A stretch of 64,000 bases of DNA from Imbricaverruca yamaguchii. Taxonomy: Eukaryota > Arthropoda > Thecostraca > Neoverrucidae. This document shows positions 48,490-59,718 of the stretch, one piece after another. The notes below the pieces were generated by a model that saw only the letters and a program-made list of their open reading frames with translations, did not search any database and was not told the origin of the DNA. Every line of letters begins with the position of its first letter. Position 1 is the first letter of the stretch. Where the stretch lies: NCBI GenBank assembly GCA_034440575.1, contig JAOTOL010001641.1:2940001-3004000 (forward strand), written 5' to 3'. Both the position numbers and the translations under genes were made by a program.

Positions 48490-50350
48490 TAACTCTATTA
48501 TGTGCACGTTTCATGACCTTAGGCCATTATCTTCAAGGTCAAATGAGGTCACATGCCAATATTCTCTTGTTTTGCACGGCTTGGCTTGTTATTGTTATGG
48601 ATCGCTGTGATTGTGTTTAAATGCTCAAAATAAGCATGAATGATGTTTTGGACATTACTAATGATTTGATACAGATTCTAGACCTGGCATTTCACCACAT
48701 ATCACCTATATAGCAGAACTTCACCTGTTCAAGTTACCGGAACCTGCCCGCCCGCCCGACGGCTCCGTCGGGCGGCTCGGCGCAATCGGCTTCGCGAAGA
48801 AAGGAGTGAAGTGCATGAGTAAAGTATATAAATGCTGATGTACACAATGCTAAACAGTAGTTTTCAAAATGTGTAGGGAGTAACATTCAAAGTGACATCA
48901 AGCGCATGACAGCCATTTGCATTTATGACAACATTCCAGTTGACCAAGTTTGGTTCCAGTAACTTGTCATGAACTTGACCTTACTTGATCTCAGTGACTT
49001 ACATAACCTTGGAACTATTTAGCATGACAATATCTATCAAACAATTTGCTAGTGTTGCTAAGAACACTTTCCTTTTGCCAATATATGGGAAGCGCATCAA
49101 TGTCAATTTTTATGGTCTGGCGCTATGAAATGTTTTGAATTTAATGGCCACTATCTTGAAAATTATGATTTTTGTTTTTCTTACTGTAAACGATGCGCCG
49201 GACATTTCTAAGGACGTACTAAAAGTGACGTATATCGATCGGTAAATCACGTAAATCTAGAATTATATAGGAAAAATCCCGGCAGTGGGTGGATTTCGCC
49301 CTTTTCCCCCACCCCTCCAGTGCGCGTGTTAAGGTCATGAAGATCTTCAAGGTCAAATGAGGTCGTGATTGGCTACCTGATCGCACCGCCGCTCCACCGC
49401 ACCGGTGAAACATTTGTGACGTTGAACGCTTGTTGATCGCCCCCAGGTCGGATGAGATAATGAACAAGAAGCGGGAGAAGCAGTGTTAAAATGCAGTGTT
49501 AAAATGCAATGCAGTGTAAAAAAGCAGTGTTAAAATGTTTAAGTGTGAGATGTCGAAATGAGTACAGCAAGATGTCGAAGTGCGCCATGGAAACGATGTC
49601 TCTTAACACAACTTATCAGTTATTCAAGCACAATTTTTAGTCACCAGTGTAGGTCAATTTTAGTCAACATTGACCTACTCACACGTGCACCTTTTTCTTT
49701 GTACTCAGATGACTAGAGGTTAAGGTTAACTACTATTTTAGCGATGATGACACACAATATATATCCTTATCAACTGGTGTTATCTAACGGGTCACATCAT
49801 AGGTGACCTGGATTTGTGCTAGGACATGTCCGTGCATCACAATTTGCAATGGCAGGTATCAGCATGAGACTTATCAACAAGATGCTGTTAGAAATTAAAT
49901 ATGAAGATCTCATACCTCAACGATGACCTCCTACCTCATACCTCAACGACTCATAACCTCATACTCCGTTGGGAGGGATGTCAATTCAGTGTTCAGAGAG
50001 TGGTACATCCCACCCTATTTCACGAATAATTTATCACTGGGTGAGTGGGCAGATTCCCCCTCGACAGATTCTCCCCCCCTCCGGTGCGCATGTGAAGGAT
50101 CCACACATTATACCTACATTAATCCTGTAGCACTGCCTCTCCCGAATGATTTTCATGAAACAACACCTATGCCTGTATCTCGTGACTCCCTTAACCTAGA
50201 AAGGGAAAAGCTCAAAATCGTTGGTTGGGCTGTAGATGATCAGTGCATCGGTTTTTCAATCAAAATCTTAGTGTGTGTGATGAACAATGTGTCGTCTACT
50301 TTGGTGATATGTCATGGAGTTGCCCTGGTGCTTTGTATAGGCTGTATGCA
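48490..50350. other. Gene-free sequence with small repeats
   Basis: It includes a CG-rich hairpin (CCGCCCGACGG inverted, 48752-48775), two copies of TCTTCAAGGTCAAATGAGGTC (about 48530 and 49345), a family R3 fragment at 49280-49345 and a short tandem of AAAATGCAGTGTT at 49478-49540. A 143-codon plus frame (49923-50354) has no recognised motif. Confidence 0.5.
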
Positions 50351-50890
50351 ATAGGGTGGCACTTATTTTTCAACTTTCGAATTTCGAACTGCTCATTTGC
50401 ATGGTATTTTGTATGGATGAGGAAACTCTAAATATGGAATTTCAGCCAGATCGGGTAATATTTAGACCTCGCGCCATGACCTTGAAGTTGTGCCTATTGA
50501 TGCCCATTAGCAGGTTAAACACCAAAGCTTGTCTTGTGCAACTGCGCTGAAAATGCTCACTCAGGTCATCTTTAGTCCCTTTAGCTCTCAGTGCAAACTA
50601 CAAAATTGCAGCAATCAGAGGAATACATGCGGAAATGGCAGAAAATACATATTTGCCTGTCATGATGACTACAACGACGTCCAGTATGAATAAAAACAGC
50701 TAATTGTGCCCTGTCTGACAGCAGTACTGGCTTCCTGTGCCCAGCTCAGTGGACTGTCCGACCCCCCACCCCCCACAGACACGTGCTGGACGTAGGGTCA
50801 GCCCGGGAACCATCCACCGTGTCCCGTCTGACAGCAGCAGTGGCTTCCTGTACCCACCTCAGTGGACTGCCTGACCTGGTCACTCCCCCC

Positions 50891-51137
<247 letters not shown>

Positions 51138-51142
51138 GTCGC

Positions 51143-53340
51143 CTACTTCATCGGATGCTCGCAGCGGTGCCGCTCCACGACCTGAAAGAGGAACTGGCGC
51201 TGCTCCTCATTCGTCGTGAGGGCCAGGTTGAATTGTTGCATTAGCGCCACTCCCCGCTTTGCCCGGTCGTTCGTCACGCTCAGACTGGCAGCTCTCTGAC
51301 GACGTGAGCGGTAAGACGGGCTTTGGCTCCGGCTCCAAGTCTCGGGATCGTCGCCCATGAACTCAGCATCTGCTATGCCGAGGTCCGCTACCAACTTCCT
51401 GCTGTTGGTGCTGCAGAAGTCGGCCAAAGTCTTTCCCTCCCAGGCAGCCAGGGACGCCTCCATGGTGAGCCTGTTGGGGGGGGGGGGGGCTTCTCCATAC
51501 CCTGCTTGTCCCACATTGCTTCCAGCATCCGCCGCTTCACTTCGGGACGCACCTCTTCGTCAAACAACCCCAGCGCCACAAGGTGCTCATTTAGGTACCA
51601 CAGATGACGGCCGAAGACGGTGGCTGCAGCCTTGGAGATGGCTGGATCTTGGTCCTTGTACTTCAGGAGCGCCTTCATGAAGCTGAAGTCGTTCTGGGGA
51701 GCTGACGTCGCCACTGGAAGCTCGTACCAGGCGGGGACGTAGAGCTGCCGCGTGAAAAGCACAAAGCGCGTGATCCTCTGCTTCTCACGGTTCGTGTTGT
51801 CGAACTCCTCGCGAAACAGATAGATATTCACCGAGTAGAGCACTCGCGCCATCCAGCGTGCTCGATGCACCGCTCCAGGTCTGTAGAAACGAATTCCTCG
51901 TGAAGGAACCCCGCCAAGGCAGATGATGCTGAGCTCCAGGAGCTCCCAGTAATCGTCACGGGGCTGTCTATAGCTCAGCTGCATCTTGAATCGGATGATC
52001 AGCTCATCCCGGGCGTCGGGCAGCTCTCTGGGGGCATCATCGGCCGTGAAGGGCTTGAAGTTTGCCAGCTCGATGAACTTCCACTGCTGCTGGAACCGCT
52101 GGAAGATGACGATGTCCGGCCCCTTGGACGGCCCCATCGTCTCCACGAACGCCTTGTCCGCCACCAACTCCAACATGTGATGGCGGCAAGCCAAGTTGAG
52201 AAGCGGTCGCCCGAGGGCATCCTCGATCAGCACGCAGGCGCCCGTGTGCTAGCCGAAGTTGGCTGCCGTCGTGTCAAACGACAGACTGATGACTCTTTCG
52301 CCCAGGTCCCAGTCTCGCAGGGCGTCAACGACGGCGTCCGCCTGTGCACGGCCAGTTCCCATACCCAACCTTGGGACAGCAAGGAGCTTGTCCACTCCTT
52401 CATCGGAGACGATGATAGCGATCGGGTCCACTTTGTCACCGCCTTGGTTCTTCACAATCTTGCCGTCCCATTGGACCACTAGCGGGACAGTAGGCGAGAA
52501 CTTCACTCAAATCACCCCCGCCATATCCTTCCGGACCTTGAGACGAGACCGCCGAATTGACTCACGGTTCAGCACCAGCTCTCCAGGATTGTGGCTCAAG
52601 CTGGCCGCCCTAATAACTAACTAACCAAGCTGGCCGCCGCCGCGCTCACGACGTGAACGGCAGCCCGATTGCTGACCTTGGTCCTGTCGAGAGCTGATGC
52701 GAGTTGAGAGCCCACAATCTCTTGAGTTGCTCGCTCGTCTCTTGCGGGGGGGCGGTACGCTGGAAGTGGAGGGCCCTGCCGCCCCCTGACAGGGGAAGAG
52801 AAGCTGCTGCTTGAAGAATGAGTGTCGTCAGACTCTTTGAGCTCCACTGTTGCAATGGCCTCGGCAGCGTACCGCGCAGCCTTTTCCTTTCGAGGGGCCT
52901 CGGACTTGGACGAGGTGACCTTCCGTGCCGCCAGGTCGGTAAGCTTCCGGTTCACGTCAGCCATACTTCCTAGACGGTCTTTCTCTCGCTGAGCCAGGAG
53001 GAACTGGCGATCCTCTTCGATGACGATCCTGGCGAGGGCATCGGATGCTGCACAATCGAAGAGGCCAATTCCGAGGCCCTCCCGGAAGGCTTGCTGAGCG
53101 GCCTGGTCAGCAGGCCTGTTCCTGGAGCGATTTTTCCTCAGCGCACACCACTCGGCATGGAGGACGAGCACCTTGCGCATGACGTTCTTAGGATGCTGAG
53201 TGGGGATCGTAGCCCGCTCCCAGAACGGGAGGACCTCCTTCGTCACGGCGGCCGCAACAACCAGTGTCCTTCACGGCCTGGTGGACGTGGAAGAAAACGC
53301 GAAGGACATCTCCCTTTGATGGCAGCTTACTGCTTGTAAT
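51143..53340 (-). pseudogene. Transposase-like protein, RNase-H-fold type, unnamed superfamily
   Basis: Reading leftwards: an N-terminal part with Val-Leu-Arg-Val-Phe (about 53310), a Trp-Cys-Ala-Leu-Arg-Lys region and a Ser/acidic linker (to 52617). Then come a Gln-Trp-Asp-Gly-Lys motif (52470), a Ser-Phe-Asp-Thr-Thr motif (about 52270), Gly-Ala-Cys-Val-Leu-Ile-Glu, a Cys-Arg-His-His motif (about 52190), a Gln-Pro-Arg-Asp-Asp-Tyr-Trp-Glu-Leu-Leu-Glu motif (about 51940) and a C-terminal Val-Thr-Asn-Asp-Arg-Ala...Gly-Val block with Gln-Phe-Leu-Phe-Gln-Val-Val (to 51143). I know this as a widespread 'uncharacterised' invertebrate family. The Asp then Cys-x-His order recalls hAT enzymes. Breaks: a TAG at 52248, a TGA near 52505, a frameshift near 52617 and one at the G12 run (51477-51488), which could be a sequencing error. 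Confidence 0.7.
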
Positions 53341-53796
53341 CTTTGGTATGCTAGAGCCAATCAGCCATATCTCACTCGAAGATCTCGTCATTATTGACTC
53401 GTACCTGCAAAAGAAATGTCCGTCAATGTTTTGAAACTTAAGGGGTATGAATGTGTAAACACTACAGGGGGTAGTATATGTATGTACATATGTACATATG
53501 TACTACCACTTGTTCATTTCAGTTAGTGTATGTATATGTTTTTCAGCTAGTGTATGTATAAAACTTCAAGGTCCTGGTGCGAGGTCTAAATATTATCCGA
53601 TCTGGCTGAAATTTCATGTTTAGCGTTTCCTCATCCATACAAACTACCAGGCAAATGAGCAGTTCGAAATTCGAACGTTGAAAATTCACACCCATACTAA
53701 GTGCCACCCTAGTATAGAAGTATATAGAAAAGGAATTAATTTATCCAGATTGCATGCATTGCATCCAGATTATGACATTCTGTATGGGCTCTTCAG

Positions 53797-55884
53797 ATTA
53801 TGACTGACAAAGGTACTGGACAATCGAACAAACCAATTCATCCTGGTGATGGAATCCGGACCGTGAGGACAACAAGCGTGTTCCGTGCAGTTAACTTTGA
53901 GCTCTATGCAAAGCCGGTAAGCAAACTAGTCGAAATGTTCCTGAAGGTATGGTTCATTTTTGAAAATTCCTGCTGGTAAAGGTGCATATTATAAAAGATA
54001 CTTGTCAGGTGTATTTGGGGAAAGTCCTGTAGTGCATCTGTGTATCATGACTGGAAATCCCACACCTGCGTGATTGAGGGTTTAAGCCAATGGTTCGACC
54101 GGCAGGATAAAGCTAGTTTTGTCAGCCATTCGCGAGAGATGGCTGATACTACTATATGTTTGAGATGTATAGTAGTATTAGCCATCTAATATATTTGTCG
54201 CCTGATAGATGGTGTGGCAATAGCATGAACAAGATATGTCAAGAAATAATATACGGATGTCGTGGGTCCCTGCAGTTGATTATTAAATGGATTGCGTTGA
54301 TGAGGAATTTCCATTTTGAGTGATATTCAAAAGAAATGTGGATAAAACGAAGATGATGCCTATTCAATGACGCTCTGTTCAAACTTCAAATGCGCGTGCG
54401 GTGTGTGTGCGTGCGCGTGTGCGTGTGTATGTGTATGTATGTATGCATGTATGTATGTGTATATGAGTTTGCTGCCCCGGTAGGTCAGTTGGTTAGAGAG
54501 CTGGTCTGCACTGGTCTCCCCTTTCCTGGCAACGTAGGGTTCGAGTCGCTTCGCGCGCTCGCATTTAGCCCCCAGCTAGGAGTGTCAGTTGGCAGCTGGC
54601 CCGATAATGCCGGGGACGAGCTACCGGGCGGCCGTGTCGGTGCATTGACGGCACGTTAAACTTTCGGTCTAAATTCTGCCGTTGAACTGGTATTCATGGA
54701 TAGGGTGGTGGGGTCAGGGTTCACGCAACAAGCTCTGCTTAGCTATAGAACCCTGGTTCCTAAAGTCACCCCAGGGACAACTCGGATTAATTTTTGTAAT
54801 GTGTATGTATATGAATGTGTGTAAATGCATGTGTGTTATGTAGGTTATTATTATATTATCTGCATGAATATGCTATTACTCCTGTGTGATTATAGGCAGG
54901 GAGCAGTCACAATCAAATTGTGCGCCTCCTGATTTTGATGACATTTTGGTGTCCTGCTTGATGTATGCAGTTTTAAATGGCTAAAATCAGTTAAGTTACT
55001 GGCATGCCCAGCATTAATTTTGACTTTTGCCAATCTCCTTGTTTGTTATGTGAACTTACCTTACATATGATTGTCATGGCAAATGGTTTGCGTACGATTG
55101 TTGGTACTCAGAGTAGTCGTGAATCAATGTTGAAAATCTGGGACATTCTTTGATTTATGTGGACCCAGATTATTATGCCCTTCAGAAAAACTTGGTGTTT
55201 TGTTATGTAATGCACCATTGCTGCTTCAAAATCACTTGCATCGAGGCATCTATATGCTCAGCAAAACTAGGGAACCGCAGTGGCACACCCAGCCAGACCA
55301 CTTTGGCAGGAACGGAAATCATGTTGGGAAATCACATCTGGAGGCTCAATTTATGTTCGTGACAGAGGTACCGTGCATATGGAAACGATATTACCAAGTT
55401 TTACTTTTGTCTTCTGAGCAGCGCAAAAGAGGTACTCCTTGTAGCGTAAAAATTGTGCATATCGATTATAAAGTGACAAAAATTATACAATCCGGGCCGA
55501 ATCCTGAAGCGCAAAATCCAACTTTATCGTGTAGCTTTGATTTGTGGTTTGATGCAGGTTGTGGTTTGAAGAGTGCTTGCAGTTCATGGATGCCGTTTCA
55601 GACGTAGACTGCCTGCCTGGGACTGACATGAATGCAACCATGTTTGTCATCTGAATGAAGATATTTGCCACAACTTGCATTTCACAGCTTTTTAATTTGG
55701 TGACGCTACTTCTCCCACTTTTCAGAACAAGATGGTGATGACCCTGGGCGCCGTTGCAATAGCTGGCTGTCTCGGTTACCTCGCTTACATGAGATCACAA
55801 GTCGACCTGCAGAACAACTACATAGCAGAGGGTGACAGCGGTGAACACTTCATCAGGCCGAAGAAGTCGAAGTGGGACATGTGA
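53797..55884 (+). CDS. SMIM8: Small integral membrane protein 8 homologue (two coding exons)
   Basis: Coding exon 1 is 53800-53916 (ATG after a TTCAG acceptor at 53796; ends at a GTAAGC donor, phase 0). Coding exon 2 is 55726-55884 (acceptor CTTTTCAG; TGA at 55882-55884). The protein is 91 residues, close to the ~97 of vertebrate SMIM8. The family signature is present: Val-Arg-Thr-Thr-x-Val-Phe-Arg-Ala-Val-Asn-x-Glu-Leu, Lys-Pro-Asn-Lys exactly across the splice junction, one hydrophobic helix (about residues 42-60), and a C-terminus Arg-x-Lys-x-Ser-Lys-Trp-Asp. It is a one-pass membrane protein of unknown function. The intron (1.8 kb) holds a tRNA-like SINE and a hairpin. Any upstream non-coding exon is not identified. 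ATG14 begins 43 nt after the stop. Confidence 0.88.
54137..54187 (+). ncRNA. Intronic hairpin, 20-bp arms (possible small RNA precursor)
   Basis: AGATGGCTGATACTACTATA pairs with TATAGTAGTATTAGCCATCT around an 11-base loop, with one G-U pair. It lies in the SMIM8 intron on the sense strand. It is short for an animal pre-miRNA, and nothing shows that it is expressed; it may be only an inverted duplication. Confidence 0.25.
54390..54470. repeat. TG/TGTA microsatellite
   Basis: Imperfect TGCG, TGTG and TGTA repeats directly before the tRNA-like SINE. Similar TGTATGTATA words follow it at about 54800-54830. Confidence 0.85.
54472..54815 (+). mobile_element. tRNA-derived SINE, family D
   Basis: The head GCCCCGGTAGGTCAGTTGGTTAGAG (A box) is followed by AGGGTTCGAGTCGC (B box), with extra bases between, so it is not a working tRNA. 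The body of about 250 bases includes AACTTTCGGTCTAAATTC and ACCCCAGGGACAACTCGG. It sits in the SMIM8 intron between TG-rich microsatellites. A target duplication cannot be judged there. Confidence 0.7.
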
Positions 55885-55927
55885 TCTGGCCGTCTTGCCC
55901 GCGTCTCACAATAGTCAGTCCATCCCA

Positions 55928-57292
55928 ATGGCGGCTCAGCTGGGCGGCAGTCGACTGTCGGGCTCCACCTCCATGGACGAGCTGCGCAGCTTCATTCGCA
56001 TCGAGCGGTGTCCGCAGTGCGAGCGAACGGCCAGGAACTTCTACTGCCGCCTGTGCGTGCGCACGGGTGACTTCGGCCACTCGCGCGACGCCCGACCCAC
56101 CCGATTCGCCGACCGCAAGCTTCAGCTGTTCCGTCTCAAGCACGAGGTCATCAACTACGCCATCGCCGTGGAGGACGTGACGGCCGCACAGCGCCAGGAT
56201 CTTCTGCGCTGCGAGCGACGGACGGCCACCCGCAGGCGCATCCAGCTCATCCAGGCGGCGATCGGGGAGCGGCAGGCGCGTGTGCAGCAGCTGCAGGCGC
56301 AGCTTGACGCCGCTCGTCGCGCCTCGCACAAGCTGCAGGACCGACGGCCGCGCACCCGGCTGCGGCTGGACGAGCTGCGCGCGCGCTACGAGTCGTCACG
56401 CGTGAGCACCGGCCGGCTGGCGGAGCGTGTGGAGATCCTGAAGCACGCACTCAAGGGCAACGTGCGCGGCAACGTGCGTCAGCTGGTGTCAGTGGTGTTC
56501 CCCGTGACGGAGGTGGCACCGCAGCCGGGCCTAGACCGTCCCGCCTCGGCGCTCTCCGAGACCGAGGTGGCGCTGGCCGAGGCGCAGAGTCTGGCGTACG
56601 TGCGCGGCCGGTGGGTGTACTTGGAGCACGCCGGCGAACTGCAGTACCGCGTGGTGGCACCGACGCTGCCCGGCTCGGGCGACTACTCGGCGTACCACGT
56701 GTGGGCGGCGGCGCAGCACGACCAGGGCGTGATCGCGCCGGGCGCCGTCCAGCCCAGCCAGGTGCACAACCTGGCGGCAGCGCTCACCTACACCGCGCAG
56801 CTGGTCAGTGTGCTCGCCTTCTACATGGACGCTCGGCCGTGCAACCGGCTCTGCTACAGCGAGTTCTGCCGCTACCAGATGACTGAGCGCGAGTTCAGCC
56901 ACCGCGTGGCCAAGCTCAACGCCAACCTGGTGTGCCTCTGCCTGCAGGCGGGCGTGGACGTGGCCGGGCTCGAGCCGCGCCGCACCGCCTACAACCTGTG
57001 CCAGCTGCTGGACGGCAACCTGGATGCGCGCGAGCCGGTGCAGCCGCCCGACGCGCTCCTGCGCTCCATGGAGGACTCGATGCGGGCCGACCTCGAGTTC
57101 GTCGACACGCTGGAGGAGAGTGAGACGGCGACGCAGCAGACGCCGCCGGACGACGCTGACTGGGAGCAGGTGCCGAGCGAGGTGCCCACCGGCGGCGAGG
57201 TGGACGCGATCGGGTCAGCCAGCGTGGCGGCTGGACTCGTGTCAACGGCGGCCGCCAGCGTCGCCTCGTTCCTGCGCGGCTTCAATCGGTAG
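55928..57292 (+). CDS. ATG14: Beclin-1-associated autophagy regulator ATG14/Barkor homologue, single exon
   Basis: 454 residues. It targets the class III PI3-kinase complex (Vps34-Vps15-Beclin 1) to sites of autophagosome formation. Seen in order: a CxxC-x8-CxxC pair (residues 28-43) as in vertebrate Barkor; an Arg/Leu/Gln-rich coiled-coil region (about 60-185) that should bind Beclin 1; a Val-Phe-Pro-Val-x-Glu-Val block (about 198); a conserved Gly-Asp-Tyr-Ser-Ala-Tyr and Ser-Glu-Phe-Cys region; and a C-terminal Ala/Ser amphipathic segment ending in a Phe-Leu-Arg-Gly-Phe tail, as in the membrane-sensing BATS domain. I chose the ATG at 55928; the frame is open upstream only into the end of SMIM8. 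It is strikingly GC-rich and without introns. No AATAAA is found close downstream. Confidence 0.93.
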   Translation: MAAQLGGSRLSGSTSMDELRSFIRIERCPQCERTARNFYCRLCVRTGDFGHSRDARPTRFADRKLQLFRLKHEVINYAIAVEDVTAAQRQDLLRCERRTATRRRIQLIQAAIGERQARVQQLQAQLDAARRASHKLQDRRPRTRLRLDELRARYESSRVSTGRLAERVEILKHALKGNVRGNVRQLVSVVFPVTEVAPQPGLDRPASALSETEVALAEAQSLAYVRGRWVYLEHAGELQYRVVAPTLPGSGDYSAYHVWAAAQHDQGVIAPGAVQPSQVHNLAAALTYTAQLVSVLAFYMDARPCNRLCYSEFCRYQMTEREFSHRVAKLNANLVCLCLQAGVDVAGLEPRRTAYNLCQLLDGNLDAREPVQPPDALLRSMEDSMRADLEFVDTLEESETATQQTPPDDADWEQVPSEVPTGGEVDAIGSASVAAGLVSTAAASVASFLRGFNR

Positions 57293-58160
57293 GGTGGAGC
57301 CGGACCACCTCCCGCTCGTATGATCGCCCCTCCTGACCAGGAAGAGAGGCGGCACGGCAGGCACGTGGCCCGTGTCTGTTAAGGATATGTAGAACACGTG
57401 GGAGGACACGCGGACCTATTCCGCGGAATATTAATATATTCATTAGTGTAGGAATGATTTTCCCGAAGGTGGTCCCAGTTTGAGACGATTATAGCTTCAC
57501 AGGGTTTTGACATGAGCTTGTTTTGTATGTGATGAGATAGGTTTGCATCACAAATGAATGTATGATATCGTATCAAGCTTAATACACAGCTGCATTTTCC
57601 ATGTCTGTCTGGTGACTAAATTAGAGCGTCACGCTAATGATGAAATTGCTTTTCCACTACCAAGGGCCGAACAATATATGCTCGTGATGGTCCTTTCCGA
57701 AGAAGGCCGGAATTTCAAACACATTGATTTTCGGTCCTTTAGAGCCAGCTTCATCATTTTCCATTACCAAAATAGTTATATTCGCCGTTCCCTAAAGTCC
57801 CTAAAATTGACGGTTTCGGGAGGCTTTTCGCCATTTTCGCCGCAGCTTATGTATTTCTTTTTCATCTGAAACGTAAACTTGCATTTACGAGGATGACACT
57901 GGACTAACGTCAGAAACAATGCAAGTCCAACAGGCGGAGGATTCAGACGATTCCCACTGCGCTCCAGGAAATGATGCGTCAGCGAATTTTGTCCCCACAC
58001 CCAATCTGACTTGTCCACCACTGGGGATGTTTGGATCGATCAAGCACTCGACGCCCTAGGTTATGTCCATGTTCGTTGGGTGAAAGAAGATGAATAGAAA
58101 CTCTAGTATGTCCCAGTCCATGGTGGTGCGCGAGGTTGTAATGCAAGTGCGATGTGATCG
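57293..58160. other. ATG14 3' flank, gene-free
   Basis: This probably includes the ATG14 3' UTR. No AATAAA hexamer is seen on the plus strand before 58160. Composition drops sharply in GC just after the stop codon. Confidence 0.5.
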
Positions 58161-58165
58161 TTGGT

Positions 58166-58456
58166 CTGCCTCTTGCAGTGTAAAATAATTGACGATGTGA
58201 CCTGGAATTTCACAGTTAATGGTTTCATCCTTTCATCCTTGTCTTAGGTTTTTACGAGTTTGCCACATGATGTATGGGCAGTCATCATGCACACGACTGC
58301 TAAATACTGTAAAATGCATCTGACTGAAGTGAGTCATTCCGCTTTTTTAATCCTTAAGTGGCGATCCTTAATTTTCTTTCAATCTTGCACTATTCCGAAG
58401 CAACTTCTGTCTTCATCCACACAGCTAATGGTGAAGTAATTTTTAGGACACTGACC
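58166..58456 (+). repeat. Dispersed repeat family R2, copy 2
   Basis: Aligns with the reverse complement of 19841-20130 over its whole length (landmarks given there). It lies between ATG14 and CHMP7. Confidence 0.9.
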
Positions 58457-58459
58457 TCT

Positions 58460-59440
58460 TGATGGTGACAGGGGTCCCTCATGGTGGCGAGTTAGAACGA
58501 CGCCTGTGTGAGGAAAACCTATCAAGCGGAATGTCGGCAAAGGATGTATCTGGAACAGTTAACCAGCAGAGTTCAAATGTAGGAACGTCAAGAGACCGTT
58601 GGTGGTGTACGTCTTAGACAACCATGTAACGTGATAAAGGATTAAAATCCGGTCGCACGAGCGCATGTCTACGTGCATTAAATTAAGATCCCAGCGCAAC
58701 TGACTTCTTCGCTGTTTTCATACTGCCACGTGGATGGCCAAAACACATTTATCACATTTATCAGGTTTATTTCCCAATAAGGCAACGCTCTACGATCTCG
58801 AGTAGTACTTGCTGCTTGCGCATTATTGGCAGACGTCCCTAATGCAGCAGCCAATGGGCGTACAGAAAACGCATATAGCTATACTACAACAGCGACGCAA
58901 CCACGACCTCGCATTGTCCACATTCAAATATCAGTTGACAAAAAAAACTGTATGGGGCAAAACATCATACACTATGGAGTGCATTCATTAACTTGACTAC
59001 CATTTGGAGGGAAACACGATCAGCAGTGTAGTAGATTGCTGTTACCTGCCATAAAGGGCCGGGCGACAATCACCTAAGTCATGCACGGTACAAGAAGTTA
59101 TAGTCTTTATCACTTATCGCACATCCCACACAGACGGATGTCAGTACGCGAAAGATCTTCGGAGCGACTCGTTCTGGCAATCTGTGTGCGTCGCATCATG
59201 GTCCGGGGCAGACGAGGCTCGCGGTCGGCCACAGTGTCACAGTGTCACCTCAGTCAGACGAGCGGCCCGACCCTGCTTCAGTCTCTGCCCTCGAGATTGG
59301 TCGGGAGATTCGCTCGGTGGACTTGGCAGATCTGCCGGCGAATAGTCGTGATCAGCGAACATGTGCCTACTTACCTGTCCCGGCCAACATTTGCACACCA
59401 CACCGTCATCCTCTCAAATATAGGGGAGCTGTGGCATATG
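58460..59440. other. Intergenic sequence between ATG14 and CHMP7
   Basis: No exon is called. On the minus strand near 59330-59270 a frame ending in an Ile-Ser-Arg-Ala-Glu-Thr-Glu-Ala run recalls the C-terminus of vertebrate CHMP7, but the splice phase does not fit, so I leave it uncalled. A GT-AAGT donor-like site lies at about 59370 on the minus strand. Confidence 0.4.
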
Positions 59441-59446
59441 TGGGAG

Positions 59447-59452
59447 TTTATT
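59447..59452 (-). terminator. Polyadenylation signal for the CHMP7-like gene
   Basis: AATAAA on the minus strand, about 270 bases past the candidate stop codon at 59721-59719. Position and strand fit a normal 3' UTR. Confidence 0.5.
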
Positions 59453-59718
59453 TGTGATGGCGTGTAAAACCGCATGACTTTCTTCTTATTTATCGGGCAG
59501 CACACGACCCAGACGTTTGACAACACGCAAAACCAGCACATGAGCTTGGAAAATCTCACCGCACGTCCTTGGAACACGGCCAAGGTCGCGGCGTATCTGC
59601 CAGGCGATTGGACGTTTATCAAACTCCACTTTAAAGCGATTCTGTGCACGACCACTGGAGTCCGTGGGCATTGCCACGCTGTCACACTCCCGCGGGCCCC
59701 AACAGACGACCCGACCCC

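Noticed and set aside
48752..48775. Bacterial-type terminator hairpin
   Set aside because: The context is animal DNA and no T run follows.
55832..55927. Upstream start of ATG14 at a GTG
   Set aside because: This part overlaps the end of SMIM8 in another frame and does not resemble ATG14; the ATG at 55928 fits the family.
56247..57323. Other long frames overlapping ATG14 on both strands
   Set aside because: They are shadows of a very GC-rich coding exon; only the ATG14 frame shows family motifs.
59270..59345. Terminal CHMP7 exon with an Ile-Ser-Arg-Ala-Glu-Thr-Glu-Ala run
   Set aside because: No acceptor gives the right phase after the donor at 59744, and the AATAAA at 59452-59447 suits an earlier end.
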